Shown one piece after another: positions 61,562 to 64,000 of a stretch of DNA of 64,000 bases (its first letter is position 1; each line of letters begins with the position of its first letter). The position numbers and the translations under genes were made by a program. Under the pieces are notes generated by a model. It searched no databases and was not told where the DNA came from. It saw nothing but the letters and a program-made list of their open reading frames with translations. Source of the stretch: Billgrantia campisalis (GTDB taxonomy: Bacteria; Pseudomonadota; Gammaproteobacteria; Pseudomonadales; Halomonadaceae); NCBI RefSeq assembly GCF_022341425.1, contig NZ_JABFUC010000002.1, forward strand, positions 355,609 to 419,608. The letters are read 5' to 3'.

Positions 61562-61710
61562 GCTAGGCTTCGTCTGAAAAGTCGGCGAGCGAAGGCCAGA
61601 CAAGGCAAAAATCAGCGAAAAGACGGAGTTTACGGGGTGTAAATGAGTACTTTGAGCTGATTTTTAACGCCGTATGGCCAAGCGCAGGCAGTTTTCGGAC
61701 AAAGCCTAGC
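61562..61710. repeat. 149-bp MITE-like element with 19-bp terminal inverted repeats
   Basis: Ends GCTAGGCTTCGTCTGAAAA and, inverted, GCTAGGCTTTGTCCGAAAA match at 17 of 19. Internal symmetry continues (GCAAAAATCAGC with GCTGATTTTTAAC; TTTAC/GTAAA around GGGGT). No coding capacity. No clear target-site duplication. It fills the space directly upstream of fdhA, so it may form the leader of that mRNA. I recall similar sequences in other gammaproteobacteria but know no established name. Confidence 0.7.
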
Positions 61711-61743
61711 GTCACACCGAGAACAATACAGAGGAAGCCAGCC

Positions 61744-62937
61744 ATGAGCGCAGCCAATCGCGGCGTCGTCTATAAGGGTCCGGGGCAAGTCGCCGTCGAA
61801 TCCATTCCCTATCCCGAGCTCGCCATCGGTAATCGCAAATGCGACCACGGCGTGATTCTCAAGGTGGTTACCACCAATATCTGCGGCAGCGACCAGCACA
61901 TGGTACGCGGTCGAACCACCGCACCCTCCGGGTTGGTGCTGGGCCACGAGATCACCGGCCTGGTGGTCGAGTGCGGCCGCGACGTCGAATTCATTCAGCC
62001 CGGGGACCTGGTATCGGTACCCTTCAATATCGCCTGCGGTCGCTGCCGCAACTGCAAGGAAGGCAATACCGGCATCTGCCTCAACGTTAACCCGGCGCGC
62101 CCCGGTGCCGCCTACGGCTATGTCGACATGGGCGGCTGGGTCGGCGGCCAGACCGAGTACGTCATGGTGCCCTATGCCGACTTCAACCTGCTGAAGTTCC
62201 CGGACGCCGACCAGGCCATGGAGAAGATCCGTGACCTGACCCTGCTTTCCGACATCTTCCCCACCGGCTTCCACGGCTGTGTGACCGCTGGCGTTGGCCC
62301 GGGCTCCACCGTCTATATCGCCGGTGCCGGCCCGGTGGGCCTGGCCGCGGCGGTCTCCGCCCAGCTGCTGGGCGCGGCCTGCGTGATCGTCGGCGACATG
62401 ATCGAGGAGCGCCTGGCCCAGGCGAGGAGCTTCGGCTGCGAGACCATCGATCTGACCCAGGACGGCGACATGGCCGACAAGATCGAGGTGATCCTCGGCG
62501 AGCGCGAGGTCGATGCCTTCGTCGACTGCGTCGGCTTCGAGGCTCATGCCTGCGGCTGCAACCACGGCAAGGAGGCGCCCGCCGCCGTCCTCAACTCGGC
62601 GATGGAGATGACCCGCGCCGGCGGCCAGATCGGCATTCCGGGCCTCTACGTGACCGAAGACCCGGGGGCGGCCGACGAAGCCGCCAAGCAGGGCGCCCTG
62701 AGCATGCGTTTCGGCCTCGGCTGGGCCAAGTCCCACTCCTTTCACACCGGCCAGTGCCCGGTGATGAAGTACCATCGTCCGCTGATGCAGGCGATCCTCT
62801 TCGGCAAGGTCAAGATCGCCGATGCGGTGAATGTCCAGATGATCACCCTGGATCAGGCCCCCCAGGGCTACGCCGACTTCGATGGAGGCGCCGCCAAGAA
62901 ATTCGTCATCGACCCTCACGGCAGCGTGGCCGCCTGA
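61744..62937 (+). CDS. fdhA: Glutathione-independent formaldehyde dehydrogenase
   Basis: 397 residues, zinc-dependent medium-chain dehydrogenase. Catalytic zinc region CGSDQHMVRG and GHEITGLV; structural zinc loop CGRCRNCKEGNTGIC; Rossmann stretch VYIAGAGPVGLAAA. Enzymes of this family keep NAD tightly bound and oxidise formaldehyde to formate without glutathione. Gene and function fit disposal of formaldehyde made by dimethylglycine and sarcosine demethylation. GAGGAAG site before the ATG; 33 bp after the MITE-like element. Confidence 0.95.
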   Translation: MSAANRGVVYKGPGQVAVESIPYPELAIGNRKCDHGVILKVVTTNICGSDQHMVRGRTTAPSGLVLGHEITGLVVECGRDVEFIQPGDLVSVPFNIACGRCRNCKEGNTGICLNVNPARPGAAYGYVDMGGWVGGQTEYVMVPYADFNLLKFPDADQAMEKIRDLTLLSDIFPTGFHGCVTAGVGPGSTVYIAGAGPVGLAAAVSAQLLGAACVIVGDMIEERLAQARSFGCETIDLTQDGDMADKIEVILGEREVDAFVDCVGFEAHACGCNHGKEAPAAVLNSAMEMTRAGGQIGIPGLYVTEDPGAADEAAKQGALSMRFGLGWAKSHSFHTGQCPVMKYHRPLMQAILFGKVKIADAVNVQMITLDQAPQGYADFDGGAAKKFVIDPHGSVAA

Positions 62938-62957
62938 AGGTGAGAGATGTCCGCATG

Positions 62958-62982
62958 ACGGCGCCCCACCGGGCGCCGTTTC
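62958..62982 (+). terminator. Terminator after fdhA
   Basis: Nine-bp perfect stem ACGGCGCCC/GGGCGCCGT (loop CACC) ending in TTT, 20 bp after the fdhA stop. It separates fdhA from the formate dehydrogenase gene, whose 5' region holds a short AATCAAGAC direct repeat. Confidence 0.75.
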
Positions 62983-63132
62983 CCGTGGTGGGGTTCACTC
63001 CTGGTCTGAGAGCGACATCGGCATGTCTATGGCGACGTAGGCGGCCCAATAGGACGTTGTCAGCCTGTCGGGGGAGTGCCAACATCCGCCAAGCAAGCCG
63101 ATCAAGACAATCAAGACAATAACGAGTGCCTC

Positions 63133-64000
63133 ATGACCGTCCAGACCGTGACCCCCAAGCGCCGCTTTCGCGGCAAGCCTCGCGGCCGCGAGCTCGATCC
63201 CGGCGTCCTCGCGGGGCTGCGCGAGCTGCTCGGCGATGAGTGCCAGGACCCCTCGCTGCGGCGCCGTGACCGGCTGATCGAGCACCTGCACGCCATTCAG
63301 GATGCCCACGGCCACCTGTCACTGGTGAACCTGCGGGCGCTGGCCGCGTACATGAACCTGCCCATGGCGGCGGTCTACGAGACGGCGACGTTTTACGCCC
63401 ACTTCGACGTGGTCCACGACGACCAGGCGCCGCCGCCGGCGGTCACGGTGCGGGTCTGCGATTCGCTCTCCTGTCAGCTGGCCGGCGCCTCGACCCTCAA
63501 GGCGACGCTGGAAGCGGGGCTCGATCCGGCCCAGGTGCGGGTGCTGCGGGCGCCCTGCATGGGGCGCTGCGAGACCGCGCCGGTGGCGGAGGTGGGGCAC
63601 CACCATGTGCTCTATGCCACCCCCGAGGGGGTCGAGGCGGTGATCGACAGCGGTCACTTCCATCCCGAGGCGATCCTCTGGCAGCGTCTGGCGGATTATC
63701 GCGCCGAGGGCGGCTATCGCCTGCTCGCCGACTGTCGTGAGGGGCGCGTGACGGTCGAGGCGCTGATCGAGGCACTCGAGCGCTCCAATCTGCGCGGCCT
63801 GGGCGGCGCGGGCTTCCCCACCTTCAAGAAGTGGCACTTCGTGCGTCAGGAGCCTGGTCCACGCTACTGCGCGATCAACGCCGACGAGGGCGAGCCCGGC
63901 ACCTTCAAGGATCGCTACTATCTGGAGCGGGAACCGCACCGCTTCCTGGAAGGCGCCCTGGTCAGCGCCTGGGCGGTGGAGGCCTGCGCGCTCTATATCT
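63133..64000 (+). CDS. NAD-dependent formate dehydrogenase, fused gamma/beta (NuoE/NuoF-like) subunit, 3' end outside window
   Basis: Open frame from ATG 63133 to the window edge, 289 residues so far. The N-terminal part is a thioredoxin-like [2Fe-2S] domain of NuoE/FdsG type, with C-x4-C (CDSLSC) and C-x3-C (CMGRC). The following part is NuoF/FdsB-like: NLRGLGGAGFPTFKKW (NADH/FMN loop) and INADEGEPGTFKDRYY. Such fusions form the diaphorase half of soluble formate dehydrogenases; the molybdenum subunit should lie just downstream. Complements fdhA by oxidising formate to CO2 with NADH gain. A bidirectional hydrogenase diaphorase subunit is the less likely alternative. Confidence 0.85.
   Translation, partial: MTVQTVTPKRRFRGKPRGRELDPGVLAGLRELLGDECQDPSLRRRDRLIEHLHAIQDAHGHLSLVNLRALAAYMNLPMAAVYETATFYAHFDVVHDDQAPPPAVTVRVCDSLSCQLAGASTLKATLEAGLDPAQVRVLRAPCMGRCETAPVAEVGHHHVLYATPEGVEAVIDSGHFHPEAILWQRLADYRAEGGYRLLADCREGRVTVEALIEALERSNLRGLGGAGFPTFKKWHFVRQEPGPRYCAINADEGEPGTFKDRYYLEREPHRFLEGALVSAWAVEACALYI

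Noticed and set aside
1..64000. rRNA or tRNA genes, prophage, integrase/att sites, replication origin
   Set aside because: Nothing resembling conserved rRNA, tRNA cloverleafs, integrases, phage structural genes or DnaA-box clusters was recognised on reading both strands.

Overview
The window looks like chromosomal DNA of a moderately halophilic, denitrifying gammaproteobacterium of the Halomonas type. The evidence is high GC, Pseudomonas-like denitrification and glycine-betaine catabolism gene orders, two BCCT betaine/choline-type transporters, and family-level resemblance of nearly every protein. No rRNA, tRNA, CRISPR array or intact insertion sequence was seen.

Left region (1-12.1 kb, nitrite/NO metabolism). 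The window opens inside a SUMT gene (nirE) followed by nirN, the end of a heme d1 operon. Then come nnrS, a SirB-family membrane protein and a CMD-family protein. norC-norB-norQ-norD encode cytochrome-c nitric oxide reductase and its activation proteins. The norC promoter has a near-perfect FNR/DNR box and a near-perfect NsrR-type operator. A convergent operon carries norE- and norF-like genes behind two unassigned membrane-protein genes.

Central region (12.1-35.1 kb, nitrate respiration). Three NarK-type transporters, a universal stress protein and the NarX-NarL sensor/regulator precede narGHJI. These are followed by a parvulin-type foldase, moaB, moeA, a DNR-type Crp/Fnr regulator, a DGC-domain protein and moaA. 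A NIT-PAS-GGDEF-EAL protein suggests nitrate/nitrite input into cyclic-di-GMP.

Right region (35.1-64 kb, organic nitrogen and methylated amines). A BCCT transporter with a GlxA-type regulator is followed by a beta-alanine-type module: transaminase, CoA-acylating semialdehyde dehydrogenase, amidase, N-carbamoyl-amino-acid hydrolase, GntR regulator and sodium symporter with a DUF3311 partner. A decayed stretch (47.8-49.0 kb) holds an IS1380-like transposase remnant, a serine dehydratase C-terminal remnant and a frameshifted thioesterase. The betaine catabolic block follows: gbdR, an M19 dipeptidase, a V4R-domain protein, dgcA, dgcB and an ETF pair. Then come a DMT exporter, a second BCCT transporter, glutathione-independent formaldehyde dehydrogenase and the start of an NAD-dependent formate dehydrogenase subunit. 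Together these would import betaine, demethylate dimethylglycine and oxidise the released formaldehyde to CO2.

Most striking feature. Four copies of a structured intergenic repeat lie inside co-directional operons (norQ|norD, narI|ppiC, dipeptidase|V4R, dgcA|dgcB). Each copy can fold into a long closing stem with two hairpins, all eight presenting an A-N-G-G-A-N hexaloop, the recognition signature of CsrA/RsmA proteins. Stems differ between copies with compensating changes while the loops stay constant. This is proposed as an undescribed family of CsrA/RsmA-type RNA elements linking denitrification and betaine catabolism. It is an inference from sequence and needs testing.
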